Shown here: one piece after another, positions 12,885 through 22,388 of the stretch
Layout: each line of letters opens with the position of its first letter
Position numbering within the stretch: position 1 is the stretch's first letter
DNA from: Schaalia odontolytica
GTDB lineage: Bacteria; Actinomycetota; Actinomycetes; Actinomycetales; Actinomycetaceae
Direction of reading: 5' to 3'
NCBI RefSeq assembly: GCF_024584435.1
Contig: NZ_CP102197.1
Coordinates: 1-64,000 of the forward strand
Length of the DNA stretch: 64,000 nt
Notes under the pieces: generated by a model
What the model was told of the DNA's origin: nothing
Databases searched by the model: none
The model's input: only the letters and a program-made list of their open reading frames with translations
Translations under genes and position numbers: made by a program

Positions 12885-14024
12885 GTGATCCCCTTCTCCC
12901 GCCGCGGCGTGCCCGCCGCCGTCCTTGGCCTCGCGCTCCTCCCCCTCGGAGCGTGCGCCCCGGCTTCCTCTGCCCACGGCCTCAAGGTCGTGGCCACGAC
13001 CACCCAAATCTGCGACTACGTCACCCAGATCGCCGCAGCCGCCAGCGACATCTCCCTGGACAAGACCGACGCATCGGGGAAGACGAGCCACGCGGGTGCC
13101 GACGCGAGCGATGCGGCCCTGACGATGAGCCTGACCTGCCTGCTCGCCCCCAACGCCTCCGCGCACGAACACGAGATGACGCCGCAGCAGGCCGGTGCCC
13201 TCGCCCAGGCCGACGTCATGGCAGTCTCCGGAGTCGACCTCGAACACTTCCTCGACGATGCCGTCGCCTCCTCCGGCTTCCACGGGCGTATGGTCGTCAC
13301 CTCCGGCGTCCTCGGCGCCTCCGACATCGACAACCCGAACGGCGGCGATGGCGACCTCCCCTACACGATCGACCGTGGCAACGAGCGCGTCGAGGTGGCT
13401 CCCTGGCCGTTCCCGCCCGAGAGCCCCGACGAAGAACCCGAGTTTCGCTTCGACCCGCACGTGTGGACCTCCCCCAAGCGGGCGCGCATCCAGGTGAGCA
13501 ACCTCGGCGCAGGCCTCGCCGCCGCCGCCCCCGATGCGGCCTCCTCCATCAAGGCGGCCACCGACTCCTACCTGGCGGACCTCGACGCCCTCGACGCGTG
13601 GGTTGCAAACGCCATCGAGACCGTGCCATCCTCCCAGCGCGTCCTGTTCACCTCCCACGACGCATTCGGATACTTCTCCGCCGACTACGGGATCCGCTTC
13701 ATCGGGGCCGCCCTATCCGACTTCAACGACCAGCAGGACGCCACCGCGGAACACATCGCGAGCGCCGTCAAAGCCGTCCAAGAGTCGGGTGCCGTCGCCC
13801 TCTTCGCCGAGAACTCCAACAATTCCAAGTCCATCGAGGCCATCGCCCGGGCCGCCGGAGTCACCCCCATCGTCGGTGACGACGCCCTCTACGGCGACTC
13901 CCTGGGTCCCGACGGAAGCGAGGGCGCCACCTACGTGGGATCGATCATCCACAACACGCGCGCCGTCACCGACGCGTGGGGAGGCAATGCCCCGCAGCTG
14001 CCCGAACGACTCCAGAGCAAGTGA
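12885..14024 (+). CDS. Zn/Mn ABC transporter substrate-binding lipoprotein
   Basis: GTG 12885 is chosen because AGGAG lies 6 nt upstream and it gives a clean signal peptide; the frame is open further upstream to 12735 without a ribosome site. The 379-residue protein begins with an SRR-containing signal and a lipobox LGAC with Cys24, so it is a surface-anchored cluster A-I (ZnuA/TroA) binding protein. Likely metal ligands are the His in ASAHEHEM, the His in FDPHVWTSP, the His in TSHDAFGYF and the acidic residue in DDALYGDSL. The HEHE patch and the Zur-like operator favour zinc, but manganese cannot be excluded. It overlaps the ATPase gene by ATGA. Confidence 0.88.
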   Translation: MIPFSRRGVPAAVLGLALLPLGACAPASSAHGLKVVATTTQICDYVTQIAAAASDISLDKTDASGKTSHAGADASDAALTMSLTCLLAPNASAHEHEMTPQQAGALAQADVMAVSGVDLEHFLDDAVASSGFHGRMVVTSGVLGASDIDNPNGGDGDLPYTIDRGNERVEVAPWPFPPESPDEEPEFRFDPHVWTSPKRARIQVSNLGAGLAAAAPDAASSIKAATDSYLADLDALDAWVANAIETVPSSQRVLFTSHDAFGYFSADYGIRFIGAALSDFNDQQDATAEHIASAVKAVQESGAVALFAENSNNSKSIEAIARAAGVTPIVGDDALYGDSLGPDGSEGATYVGSIIHNTRAVTDAWGGNAPQLPERLQSK

Positions 14025-14740
14025 TGAACCACCTCGTTTCCTTCCGACACGCAACGCTGGGGTACGGATCTACCCCGGCGCTGACCGGCCTGACCCTCGA
14101 CGTCGACGAGGGTCAGGCCCTCGCCCTTGTCGGCCCGAACGGCGGCGGAAAAACAACCCTCATGCGAGGTATCGTCGGCGGCTGCTCCCTCCTGTCCGGC
14201 TGCGTGGACGTCGGCGCTCGACGTATCGGACTCGTGCCCCAGAGCGCCGACCTGGACCTGACGTTTCCCGTCAGCGCCGCCGAAGTGGTCACGATGGGAC
14301 TCATCGCCGAGGCGGGGTGGGGGAGGCGCATCGGCGCCGACAAGCGGGCGCGCGTCGCCGACGCCCTTGATCGCGTGAACCTTTCGAGCAAGGCCTCCCA
14401 GCGCTTTGGTACCCTCAGTGGCGGCCAGCGCCAACGCGTCCTCGTCGCGCGCGCCCTCGTGGCCCGGCCCCAGCTGGTCATGATGGACGAACCCTTCAAC
14501 GGCCTCGACGCACCCAGCCGGGACATCATCACCCGACTCATCGCCGAGCTCACCGCGGGCGGCATCGGTGTCATCGTCTCCACCCACGACCTGTCCCTCG
14601 CACGCGACGTGTGCTCTCACGCCTGCGTCCTCGCGTCGCGCCAGGTCGCCCTCGGCCCCGTCGCACAGGCCCTAGAACCATCGGTCCTGGCAGCCGCCTA
14701 CGGCTCCGGAGCAGACGAAGCGATCGCGGCTCTGTCATGA
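14024..14740 (+). CDS. Metal ABC transporter ATP-binding protein
   Basis: ATG 14024 overlaps the stop of the binding protein (TGATG), which implies coupled translation. The 238-residue ATPase has Walker A GPNGGGKTT, Q-loop LVPQSADLDL, signature LSGGQRQRVLVA, Walker B LVMMDEPF and switch histidine STHDLS. It powers import by the two permeases encoded next. Length is standard for ZnuC/MntB proteins. The ATPase has no C-terminal extension. Confidence 0.93.
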   Translation: MNHLVSFRHATLGYGSTPALTGLTLDVDEGQALALVGPNGGGKTTLMRGIVGGCSLLSGCVDVGARRIGLVPQSADLDLTFPVSAAEVVTMGLIAEAGWGRRIGADKRARVADALDRVNLSSKASQRFGTLSGGQRQRVLVARALVARPQLVMMDEPFNGLDAPSRDIITRLIAELTAGGIGVIVSTHDLSLARDVCSHACVLASRQVALGPVAQALEPSVLAAAYGSGADEAIAALS

Positions 14741-15681
14741 TCGCCCCATACCTGCTCCGCCCGATCGTTGTCCTCGGCCTCCTCGCCCTCGCCGTCGGTC
14801 CCGCATCAACCCTGGTCAACCTGCGCAGGGCCGAGTTCAGCGCCGAAACCATGGTGCACGGCGTGTTCCCCGGGATCGTTGTCGGCATGGCCGTCGGCGG
14901 GCGCGACGCCATCATCCCCGGGGGTGCCCTGTGCGCCGCATGCGTCGCGGCGGCGCTCACGGCCGCCTCGCGCCGAACGAAATCCTCCGAGGCCACCACC
15001 GCCGTCATCCTGACCGCGTTCTTCTCTCTGGGAATCGTCATCTCCCTGAGGATCGGCGACATGTCGGGGCAACTCGAATCCCTCATGTTCGGACGTCTCC
15101 TCGACATCACGCCCTCGCGCATGTGGGTCAGCGCCGCCGTGCTCATCGTCGCCGCCCTGATCCTGGTCGCGACGTGGCGAGCCCAGGTGGCGCTCGCCTT
15201 CGATCGCGAGGCCGCGCGCGTGGCAGGTATCCCCACCCTCGCGATCGACATCGTCTTCAACGCCGCGATCGGAGCGATCGTCGTCGCGGCATCGACGGCC
15301 GTCGGCGTTCTCCTCGTCGTCGGCTACCTCATCGTGCCCGGCGCGTGTGGGCGCCTGCTCGCCCCGGGGACGCGCTCGATGGCCGTCATCGCGGCGCTGA
15401 GCGCTCTGGTCGGAGGCTGGGCGGGCTTCGGCGTCGCGTTGCTACGAACCCCCAGGCCCCTGTCTCCGCAGGCGTGCGTCGCCCTCGGGGTGCTTGCCTG
15501 CTTCGCCCTCGCCTGCGCCGTCCGGCAGCTGCGCGAGGCTCGCACGGGGCGCGACGAGGCCTCGGCGGGTTCTCAGGCGCCCTTGACCGCGCGTGAAACG
15601 GGGGAGCACGCGGTCGACGCGCGTGAAACAGGGTGTGAAACGCGAGCGTCGGGGTTGACGACGGTGGGGGAGGCCTCGTGA
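14737..15681 (+). CDS. Metal ABC transporter permease 1 (ABC-3 family)
   Basis: ATG 14737 overlaps the ATPase stop. The protein has 314 residues and 8-9 hydrophobic spans with the ABC-3 pattern, including AETMVHGVFPGIVVG early and VGYLIVPGACGRLL late. After the last span it carries an unusually long hydrophilic tail of about 45 residues (with two TARETGEH/DARETGCE-like repeats), absent from typical ZnuB/MntC permeases. It probably pairs with the second permease to form a heterodimeric channel, as in MntABCD/TroABCD systems. Confidence 0.9.
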   Translation: MIAPYLLRPIVVLGLLALAVGPASTLVNLRRAEFSAETMVHGVFPGIVVGMAVGGRDAIIPGGALCAACVAAALTAASRRTKSSEATTAVILTAFFSLGIVISLRIGDMSGQLESLMFGRLLDITPSRMWVSAAVLIVAALILVATWRAQVALAFDREAARVAGIPTLAIDIVFNAAIGAIVVAASTAVGVLLVVGYLIVPGACGRLLAPGTRSMAVIAALSALVGGWAGFGVALLRTPRPLSPQACVALGVLACFALACAVRQLREARTGRDEASAGSQAPLTARETGEHAVDARETGCETRASGLTTVGEAS

Positions 15682-16535
15682 TCGCCAGCCTCCTTATCCT
15701 GCCCGCCCTTCACGTGGCGCTCATCGGCGCGCTCGGCGGCCTCGTCGGAGCCTTCGCCTACCTCGACAGGCGGATCTTCTTCGCCGAATCCGTCACGCAC
15801 GGGACATTCCCGGGCGCGGTCCTCGGAGTCGTCATCGCATCGGCGCTGGGGCTCGGCCACGCCGGCATGTCCACAGCCCTGTACATCGGGGCGTTCCTCG
15901 GAACCATTCCGCTGGTGGCCCTCATGCGTGCCCTGGCCACGATCCCCGGCATCTCCTCCCAAGGGGCGGCCGGAATCGTCCTCACGGCCGGGTTCGCGGC
16001 GGGCTACTTCCTGGCCACCTGGTTCAAACCCCTTCCCCTGGCCGTCAGCTCCTTCCTCACTGGATCGGTCATGACGGTATCCCCCGCGGACGTCGCGTGG
16101 GCGGGGGGAGTCCTCGGAGCGACCGTCGTGGTTGTGAGTGTCGGCGCTCGCCACCTGCTCGCTCACTGCTTCGATCCGTCGGCCCCCGGGGCGGCGCGTC
16201 TGGCCGCCCGCCACGAGCGCATCATCCTGGCGATGATCCTCGCGGCTGTCACGGTCGCCATCCCGGGAGTCGGAACCATCCTGTCCATCGCCCTCGTCGC
16301 CGCCCCCGCCGCCACCCTGGCTCCCATCGTTCCCAGCGCGCGGGCCTTCCTCGTCGGCTCCCCGCTCCTGGGGGCACTCCTCGGATTGGCGGGGCTGGCC
16401 ATCGCCGTGCCCGCCGGTCTGAGCGCCGGAGGGACGATCGCCCTGCTGTGCGCGGGCGCCGTCCTCGCCTCCCGCGTACCGGGCTGGCTCGCCCGCCTGG
16501 GCGGCTCGCGCCGTGCGAGCAGCCGACGAGGGTGA
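15678..16535 (+). CDS. Metal ABC transporter permease 2 (ABC-3 family)
   Basis: GTG 15678 overlaps the previous stop by GTGA and has GGGGGAGG upstream. The 285-residue protein has about eight spans; ESVTHGTFPGAVLGV is the family motif equivalent to that in permease 1, and GTILSIALVAAPAATLAPI follows near the C-terminus. It is the last gene of the four-gene binding protein-ATPase-permease-permease operon. The Shine-Dalgarno and overlaps show that all four are translated together. Confidence 0.9.
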   Translation: MIASLLILPALHVALIGALGGLVGAFAYLDRRIFFAESVTHGTFPGAVLGVVIASALGLGHAGMSTALYIGAFLGTIPLVALMRALATIPGISSQGAAGIVLTAGFAAGYFLATWFKPLPLAVSSFLTGSVMTVSPADVAWAGGVLGATVVVVSVGARHLLAHCFDPSAPGAARLAARHERIILAMILAAVTVAIPGVGTILSIALVAAPAATLAPIVPSARAFLVGSPLLGALLGLAGLAIAVPAGLSAGGTIALLCAGAVLASRVPGWLARLGGSRRASSRRG

Positions 16536-16547
16536 GACGATACCCGC

Positions 16548-17456
16548 ATGGTTGCCACGCTCGACGCCCCCTCCGCGCCCGAACCCGCCCCGGCCTCGCC
16601 CCGCGACGCCCCCGGACAGGGTCCCTATCGCCAGCCGGTCGGCTCCATCGTGCTGGCCGCCACCCCCATCGGTGACGTGCGCGACGCCTCGGCGCGTCTC
16701 GTGAGCGCTCTCGAAGGCGCGGACATCGTCGCCGCCGAGGACACGCGCCGCGCGCTCGCCCTGGCCTCGCGCCTGGGCATCAAGCTCGGTGGCCGCCTTG
16801 TCGCCCTGCACGACCACAACGAGGCCGAGAAGTCCGCGGGCATCGTCGAGGCGGCCGGGGCAGGAGCGCGGGTCGTCTTCGTCTCCGACGCGGGCATGCC
16901 CACCGTCTCCGACCCCGGGTTCCGCCTCGCCCGGGCGGCAATCGAAGCCGACGTCCCGCTGACCGTCCTGCCCGGCCCCTCCGCGCCGCTCGTCGCCCTG
17001 GCCCTGTCCGGCCTGCCCTCCGACCGCTTCGCCTTCGAGGGCTTCCTGCCGCGCAAGGACGGTGAAGCGACGCGCTACCTGCAGGACCTGGCGGCCGACC
17101 CCCACACCCTCATCTTCTTCGAGTCCCCCCGGCGGGCCGCGTCGACCTTGGCGCGCATGGCCCGTGTCTTTGGAGGCGAGCGCCGCGCCGCCGTGTGCCG
17201 AGAACTCACCAAGGAGTACGAGGAGGTCCGCCGAGGAACGCTCGGGGAGCTCGCCTCGGGAGCCGCGGACGTCCTTGGCGAAGTCACGATCGTCGTGGCC
17301 GGGTACGAGCGCGGCACCCGCGCCGAAGACCACGTCGGCGCCGTTTTGGCGCTGGCCGCCGAGGGGATGCGCCTCAAGGACGCTGCGGCCGAGGTCGCCG
17401 CCGCGACCGGCGCGCGTAAGAACGAGCTCTACAAGGCGGCGCTCGCCGCGAAGTGA
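16548..17456 (+). CDS. rsmI: 16S rRNA (cytidine(1402)-2'-O)-methyltransferase
   Basis: RsmI 2'-O-methylates C1402 in the decoding centre of 16S rRNA using SAM. The 302-residue sequence shows [17 protein letters not shown] near residue 30, [45 protein letters not shown] and [18 protein letters not shown], all family signatures. The first 25 residues are a Pro/Ala-rich extension. There is no ribosome site; a GACGAT box lies 6 nt before ATG, so the mRNA may be leaderless. In related genomes rsmI sits beside PMT and metG. Confidence 0.94.
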   Translation: MVATLDAPSAPEPAPASPRDAPGQGPYRQPVGSIVLAATPIGDVRDASARLVSALEGADIVAAEDTRRALALASRLGIKLGGRLVALHDHNEAEKSAGIVEAAGAGARVVFVSDAGMPTVSDPGFRLARAAIEADVPLTVLPGPSAPLVALALSGLPSDRFAFEGFLPRKDGEATRYLQDLAADPHTLIFFESPRRAASTLARMARVFGGERRAAVCRELTKEYEEVRRGTLGELASGAADVLGEVTIVVAGYERGTRAEDHVGAVLALAAEGMRLKDAAAEVAAATGARKNELYKAALAAK

Positions 17457-18092
17457 CGAGGCCGGGGCGCGGGCCTGCGGGGCGGGGGAGGGGTACGGAA
17501 CGTGTGACGGTGGGGACTGCCTGGCGGTCCGCCCAACCACGACCCGTACGCGCGCGGGGCACGTCGGTCCGGGCTGTTACTGCTGGTGTCGCTGCGTCCG
17601 GTGGGCCCGAAGAGGTGGTGTCCAGTGGGGCAACGTGCGGGTCGGGGATGGCGGGCGCGTGTACTGGGGGTCGTTCGCGCTGCCGAGGGCTTGTTCTTGG
17701 CGGGCGACGGCGGGGCCACTTCCGCGTGGTTTTCCTTGTTGGAGCGTGCGCTACACCCGATCGGTATGCAGTACACCCTTTCCTGTCGGGTGTTCTGCTC
17801 CCTAACGGGTGTTCTGCTCCCTAACGGGTGGGCTGCTGCGCGTCTGCACGTGAGCGCCGGTGTCGCCGTAGCCAGCGCCGCACCGGCTAAAGCCCCAACT
17901 GACCCGCGGCGCGAAAAGCGCACGCTGCCCCTGCCAGCAACACGCGGGGTCCTACATGCTTGAAGAGAAAACGACGATCCGGAGGGCTTATGGCGTTCCG
18001 GACAGGCTCATGACGTACTCCCGACAAGTGCCGTCTGCCCAGCAGTGCGCAAGCGAGTCACAAGCCTGGCGCCATCGCGCCGTACCTGAGCC
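17457..18092 (+). other. 636-bp intergenic region, no gene recognised
   Basis: Open frames here (for example 17586-17963) have no family resemblance, codon pattern or ribosome site. The region starts with GAGGCCGGGGCGCGGG and contains a repeat cluster at 17753-17830 described separately. The last 150 bp up to pncA hold nothing I recognise. It is convergent between rsmI and pncA. Confidence 0.5.
17753..17830. repeat. Mirrored short-repeat array with about 19-bp period
   Basis: Two direct copies of GGGTGTTCTGCTCCCTAAC lie at 17788-17806 and 17807-17825, followed by a degenerate third. Upstream, inverted partial copies ending ACACCC occur at 17753-17758 and 17773-17778 (GCAGTACACCC against GCAGAACACCC). 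The copies are symmetric about position 17783. Function unknown; it could end rsmI transcription. Confidence 0.6.
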
Positions 18093-18650
18093 TCAGACGA
18101 GCGTCACGCCCTCCGTCCGCATCTTCTCCCGAGCAGCCTTCCCCAGCTCCTCGCTCACCGGAACCGTCAGATCGCTCAGCACTCGCGTGGCAAAGCCCGC
18201 GTGCGCAGCGTCGATAGCCGTGCTCGCCACGCAGTGCGACTCTGCCAGGCCGACGACGTCCACGTCCGTGATGCCCGCATCGCGCAGCGCCTGCTCCAGC
18301 GTCTTCCCATCCTCGGTCGTGCCCTCGAAACCCGAGTAGGCGGCCTCGTACTGTCCCTTCTTCACGCTCACCTGTGCGTTGACACGCGCGAGCGCCGGGT
18401 GTAGCTCCGCCTCCGGCGTGCCCGCCACACCATGCGGGGGCCACGTGTCCACGAAGTCAGGGGAATCTGAGAAGTGCGTTCCCGGATCAATATGCCAGTC
18501 CTGGGTGGTCGCGATCAGGGCGTAGTCGCCCCGGTGCTCATCGACGAATCGAGCCACGGCCTCGGCGATGGCGTTTCCGCCCTGGACGGCAAGAGCACCC
18601 CCCTCGCAGAACGTGGGCTGGACATCGACGATAATGAGCGCGCGTGACAT
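18093..18650 (-). CDS. pncA: Nicotinamidase / isochorismatase-like hydrolase
   Basis: The 185-residue cysteine hydrolase converts nicotinamide to nicotinate for NAD salvage. The catalytic triad is visible: Asp9 (ALIIVDVQ), Lys97 or Lys98 (SVKKGQY) and Cys140 (GLAESHC). Metal ligands Asp51, His53 and His59 lie in TQDWHIDPGTHF. The length matches PncA. Its start diverges from metG with 129 bp between. Other isochorismatase-family amidases are possible, but the metal-site pattern is that of nicotinamidase. Confidence 0.88.
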   Translation of the reverse strand: MSRALIIVDVQPTFCEGGALAVQGGNAIAEAVARFVDEHRGDYALIATTQDWHIDPGTHFSDSPDFVDTWPPHGVAGTPEAELHPALARVNAQVSVKKGQYEAAYSGFEGTTEDGKTLEQALRDAGITDVDVVGLAESHCVASTAIDAAHAGFATRVLSDLTVPVSEELGKAAREKMRTEGVTLV

Positions 18651-18765
18651 GTTGTCTCCCGGAAGAAGCGGTGTTTTCCTCAGGATATCACCTCGGTCAC
18701 AGCCCTTGATCGTTGGAACAGTGGACAGCCATGACGTCGGTTGCCCCTTTGGGGCGCGTACACAG

Positions 18766-18771
18766 TATTCT
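18766..18771 (+). promoter_or_regulatory. -10 box of metG, leaderless start
   Basis: TATTCT is followed by 8 nt and the ATG of metG, so transcription should begin at or within 1-2 nt of the start codon. No Shine-Dalgarno fits. A weak TTGCCC -35 lies 19 bp upstream. Confidence 0.45.
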
Positions 18772-18779
18772 TAGGGGCT

Positions 18780-20621
18780 ATGAGTCGTATTCTGTCCGCC
18801 GTCGCGTGGCCCTACGCCAACGGCCCCCGTCATATTGGCCACGTCGCGGGATTCGGTGTCCCCTCCGATGTCTTCTCCCGGTACATGCGCATGGCCGGGC
18901 ACGACGTTCTCATGGTGTCCGGCACCGACGAGCACGGCACGCCGATCCTGGTCGCAGCAGACTCCGCCGGCGTGAGCGCTCGCGAGCTGGCCGACCAGAA
19001 CAACCGGCTCATCGTCGAGGATCTGGTGGCCCTCGGGCTGTCCTACGACCTCTTCACCCGCACGACCGCCGGCAACCACTACCGTGTCGTCCAGGACATG
19101 TTCGCGACCGTGCGCGACAACGGCTACATGATCGAGCAGGTCACCCGCGCTGCCATCTCCCCCTCGACCGGCCGCACCCTGCCCGACCGCTACATCGAGG
19201 GCACCTGCCCGATCTGCGGGGCCGAGGGGGCGCGCGGCGACCAGTGCGACAACTGTGGCAACCAGATGGACCCCACCGAGCTTATCAACCCGCACTCGCG
19301 GATCAACGGCGAGACCCCGCAGTTCGTGGAGTCCACCCACTACTTCCTCGACCTGCCTGCCCTGGCGCAGGCCCTGTCGGACTGGCTCGACGAGCGCGAG
19401 AAGTCCGGCACCTGGCGCCCCAACGTCATCAAGTTCTCCAAGAACTTCCTGGGCGACATCCGCCCGCGCGCGATGACACGCGACATCGACTGGGGCATCC
19501 CGGTCCCCGGCTGGGAGGACCAGCCCACCAAGCGTCTGTACGTGTGGTTCGATGCTGTCATCGGCTACCTGAGTGCCTCCATCGAGTGGGCGCGCCGCAG
19601 CGGGGACCCGGAGGCGTGGCGCAGGTGGTGGAACGATCCCGAAGCCCTGTCCTACTACTTCATGGGCAAGGACAACATCGTCTTCCACTCCCAGATTTGG
19701 CCGGCCGAGCTGCTGGGATACAACGGCCAAGGAGCCAAGGGCGGAAAGCCTGGTGACCTGGGCGTCCTCAACCTGCCAACAGAGGTCGTCTCCTCGGAGT
19801 TCCTCACCATGGAAGGAAAGAAGTTCTCCTCCTCCCACGGCATCGTCATCTACGTGCGCGACTTCCTGGAGCGTTACCAGGCCGACGCGCTGCGCTACTT
19901 CATCAGCGCCGCCGGCCCGGAAACATCCGACTCGGACTTTACGTGGGCCGAGTTCGTTCGCCGTACCAACGGCGAGCTGGTCGCCGGCTGGGGGAACCTG
20001 GTCAACCGCACGGCCTCCATGATCGCTAAGAAGTTTGGGCAGATCCCGACCCCGGGCGAACTGGAGGAGATCGACCGCGCCCTCCTGGACGCCGTCGAGG
20101 CCGGATTCGCCACGGTTGGCGACCTCATCCGCCACCACCGGCAGAAGGCCGCCCTGTCGGAGGCGATGCGGCTCGTTGGGGAGGCGAACAAGTACGTCAC
20201 CGACACCGAGCCTTTCAAGCTCAAGGCCCCCGAACAGCGCGAGCGCCTCGCGACCGTCCTGTGGACCCTCGCCCAGGTGGTCGCGGACCTGAATCTCATG
20301 CTCTCTCCGTTCCTGCCCCACGCGGCCAACGACGTCGACCGCGTCATGGGCGGGGAGGGGAGGATCGCCCCCATGCCGCGCATCGAGGAGGTGGCGGAGC
20401 TGGACCCGCAGGTGTTGCCCTCGGACTTCGATGGTCGCTCCTCCTACCCGATCATCACGGGCGACTACACGCAGGTTCCGACCTGGGAGCGTCACCCGAT
20501 CACGCCTGGCACCCCGATCGCCAAGCCCACCCCCGTCTTCGTCAAACTCGACGAGGCAATCGTGGACGAAGAGCTGGCGCGCTACGCGAACGCGCACCCC
20601 GACGACGTGACCGGCGCGTAG
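18780..20621 (+). CDS. metG: Methionyl-tRNA synthetase
   Basis: This 613-residue class I synthetase charges tRNA-Met. HIGH appears as NGPRHIGH at residues 14-21, the zinc knuckle as [17 protein letters not shown], and KMSKS as the variant GKKFSSSHG. An anticodon-binding helical domain follows; there is no C-terminal tRNA-binding (EMAP-like) domain, as in many actinobacteria. ATG 18780 is chosen since the protein then starts [15 protein letters not shown]; an upstream TTG (18741) overlaps promoter DNA. It is probably transcribed as a leaderless mRNA. Confidence 0.96.
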   Translation: MSRILSAVAWPYANGPRHIGHVAGFGVPSDVFSRYMRMAGHDVLMVSGTDEHGTPILVAADSAGVSARELADQNNRLIVEDLVALGLSYDLFTRTTAGNHYRVVQDMFATVRDNGYMIEQVTRAAISPSTGRTLPDRYIEGTCPICGAEGARGDQCDNCGNQMDPTELINPHSRINGETPQFVESTHYFLDLPALAQALSDWLDEREKSGTWRPNVIKFSKNFLGDIRPRAMTRDIDWGIPVPGWEDQPTKRLYVWFDAVIGYLSASIEWARRSGDPEAWRRWWNDPEALSYYFMGKDNIVFHSQIWPAELLGYNGQGAKGGKPGDLGVLNLPTEVVSSEFLTMEGKKFSSSHGIVIYVRDFLERYQADALRYFISAAGPETSDSDFTWAEFVRRTNGELVAGWGNLVNRTASMIAKKFGQIPTPGELEEIDRALLDAVEAGFATVGDLIRHHRQKAALSEAMRLVGEANKYVTDTEPFKLKAPEQRERLATVLWTLAQVVADLNLMLSPFLPHAANDVDRVMGGEGRIAPMPRIEEVAELDPQVLPSDFDGRSSYPIITGDYTQVPTWERHPITPGTPIAKPTPVFVKLDEAIVDEELARYANAHPDDVTGA

Positions 20622-20659
20622 ACAACCGGCACGGCTCCTCGCTTGCCCGAGGAGTGTTC

Positions 20660-20689
20660 GCGGGGTGGGACGCCAGGGTCCCGCCCCGC
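20660..20689 (+). terminator. Hairpin after metG
   Basis: Arms GCGGGGTGGGAC (20660-20671) and GTCCCGCCCCGC (20678-20689) pair over 12 bp with one T-G pair. A smaller CTCCTCG/CGAGGAG hairpin precedes it. There is no T-run. Confidence 0.6.
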
Positions 20690-20721
20690 GCCCCGCATGC
20701 TCCCGATGTTAAGTTGGGTGC

Positions 20722-22191
20722 ATGGCCGAAGACTTTCTCGCGTCTGCCCTCGAAGCCGAGGCCGGCTCGCGCGCCCGCCAAGACCCCGACTACCCCCTCT
20801 TCCACGTCGCCCCTCCCGTGGGGCGACTCAACGACCCCAACGGGCTCATCGAGGTGGGGGGCACCTACCACGCGTTCTTCCAGTACACGCCCCAGCATCC
20901 GCGCAAGCTCGTCTACTGGGGGCACGCCACGTCCACGGATCTGACCCATTGGGACTACCACGCCCCGGCAATCCTTCCCGACACTCGACAGGATCGCAAC
21001 GGCGCCTATTCGGGCACCGCGATCGAGGTCGGCGATCACGTGGAACTGTGGTACACCGGCAACTACAAGGACGCTGAGACGGGTGAGCGCGAGGCCACCC
21101 AGTGCGTCGTCACGACCCGCGACATGGTCCACTTTGACAAGCACGTGCCGCCGATCATCGGCCGTCAGCCGCGCGGCTACACCGCTCACTTCCGCGACCC
21201 CCAGGTGTGGCGAGACGCCGACGGCTCCTACCGGATGCTGCTCGGCGTCCAGCGTGAGAACCTCACCGGCGCCGCACTGCTCTACCGATCGACCGACTTG
21301 CGCGCGTGGGAATGCGTCGGGGAGATGACCTTCCCCGACGCCTCGGGTGCATTCGATAGCTTCGGATACATGTGGGAATGCCCGAACCTTGTGCGCCTGA
21401 GAGACGAGGAGAGCGGGTGCTCCCGCGACGTCCTCATCTTCTGTCCGCAGGGCATCGCCCCCGAGCGTGAGGGCTTTGAGAACGTCTTCCCGTGCGTGGC
21501 CGTCGTCGGAGAGCTTGTCGGCACCGAGTTTCGCGGAGCCGACGGCAGCTTCGAGGAAGTCGATCGCGGCACGGAGTTCTACGCGCCCCAGATCATGGCT
21601 CGTTCCTCCTCGTCGCTCTCCGACGCCCCGACGATTCTCCTTGGCTGGGCGGGAAACGCCGGCGAGGACGACCAGCCGTCGATGGCTTCGGGCGGGTGGG
21701 TCCACTGCTTCACCGCGCCGCGTGCCCTCAGCCTGCGCTCGGGCCGACTCTTCGCCCGTCCGTACCTCCCCGGCCTTCCGCTCGCCCCGGCGCAGCTGCG
21801 CGGGACCCCCGCGGACGAGGACGGAGCGGTAGTCGCGCAGCTGGTGGATTCTCGCTCGTGGCGCCTGGCCTTCGATGCGGCCTACGGTGCGGAGCGGCTG
21901 TCGCTGCGCATCGGCGAGGACTCAGGGCTGGAGATCATCCTGGAGGAGCAACGCCTCATCGTCGATCGACAGGGGACGCGCTACCCCCACGGTGGCCGCC
22001 GCGTCGTCTCCCTGACGGCGGGGGAGGCCAACCGCGTTGAGGTCGTCCACGACCGCTCCATCACGGAGATCTACCTGGGTGACGGGTCACGCGTGTTCAC
22101 GACCCGGACGTTCCTGCGCGGAGCGGGGGTCGGTGTGAGGCTCGTCGGCGGGGCGTCCGTGGCGAATCTGCGCTCCGCTTGCGCGGACTGA
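20722..22191 (+). CDS. scrB: Sucrose-6-phosphate hydrolase / beta-fructofuranosidase (GH32)
   Basis: The 489-residue cytosolic enzyme has the GH32 five-bladed domain and C-terminal beta-sandwich. The nucleophile motif is GRLNDPNGL (Asp near residue 39), the transition-state motif FRDPQVW and the acid/base motif MWECPNL. No signal peptide is present, which fits intracellular cleavage of the sucrose-6-phosphate made by the PTS permease encoded next. There is no ribosome site; TAAGTT at 20710-20715 lies 6 nt before ATG, so the mRNA may be leaderless. Family members also act on fructans, but the PTS neighbour points to sucrose. Confidence 0.9.
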   Translation: MAEDFLASALEAEAGSRARQDPDYPLFHVAPPVGRLNDPNGLIEVGGTYHAFFQYTPQHPRKLVYWGHATSTDLTHWDYHAPAILPDTRQDRNGAYSGTAIEVGDHVELWYTGNYKDAETGEREATQCVVTTRDMVHFDKHVPPIIGRQPRGYTAHFRDPQVWRDADGSYRMLLGVQRENLTGAALLYRSTDLRAWECVGEMTFPDASGAFDSFGYMWECPNLVRLRDEESGCSRDVLIFCPQGIAPEREGFENVFPCVAVVGELVGTEFRGADGSFEEVDRGTEFYAPQIMARSSSSLSDAPTILLGWAGNAGEDDQPSMASGGWVHCFTAPRALSLRSGRLFARPYLPGLPLAPAQLRGTPADEDGAVVAQLVDSRSWRLAFDAAYGAERLSLRIGEDSGLEIILEEQRLIVDRQGTRYPHGGRRVVSLTAGEANRVEVVHDRSITEIYLGDGSRVFTTRTFLRGAGVGVRLVGGASVANLRSACAD

Positions 22192-22303
22192 CGCGGCGGC
22201 GGTGCGGGTCTGTGGCTCGCGGGCTCGTGTGGGCGGACTCTCAGCCTCTGATCTGAGAAGATGCGCGACAAGCCTTGCGTGAACGAGGCAACAGCACCTA
22301 CCA

Positions 22304-22320
22304 TGTCAATCGATTGCTAC
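22304..22320 (+). promoter_or_regulatory. LacI-family operator upstream of scrA
   Basis: TGTCAATCGATTGCTAC contains the perfect palindrome CAATCGATTG (22307-22316) and fits the LacI pattern TGnnAAnCGnTTnnCA apart from the last bases. It is the expected site for the ScrR repressor encoded at 25100-26125. It lies about 70 bp before scrA; no such site was seen before scrB. Confidence 0.75.
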
Positions 22321-22388
22321 ACACCGCCCAGCGCGCTGCGTGACAATGGCGTCGCGCGTGGGATCACAAGAAAGGAATGTGGTCGGCA

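Noticed and set aside
15573..17540. 655-residue minus-strand open frame across the second permease and rsmI
   Set aside because: It spans two recognised genes on the other strand and reads as low-complexity Gly/Arg/Glu sequence.
17586..17963. 125-residue open frame between rsmI and pncA
   Set aside because: Contains the tandem repeat, lacks a ribosome site and has no family resemblance; several frames are equally open there.
18771..20597. 608-residue minus-strand open frame opposite metG
   Set aside because: Shadow of metG; no ribosome site or recognisable domain.
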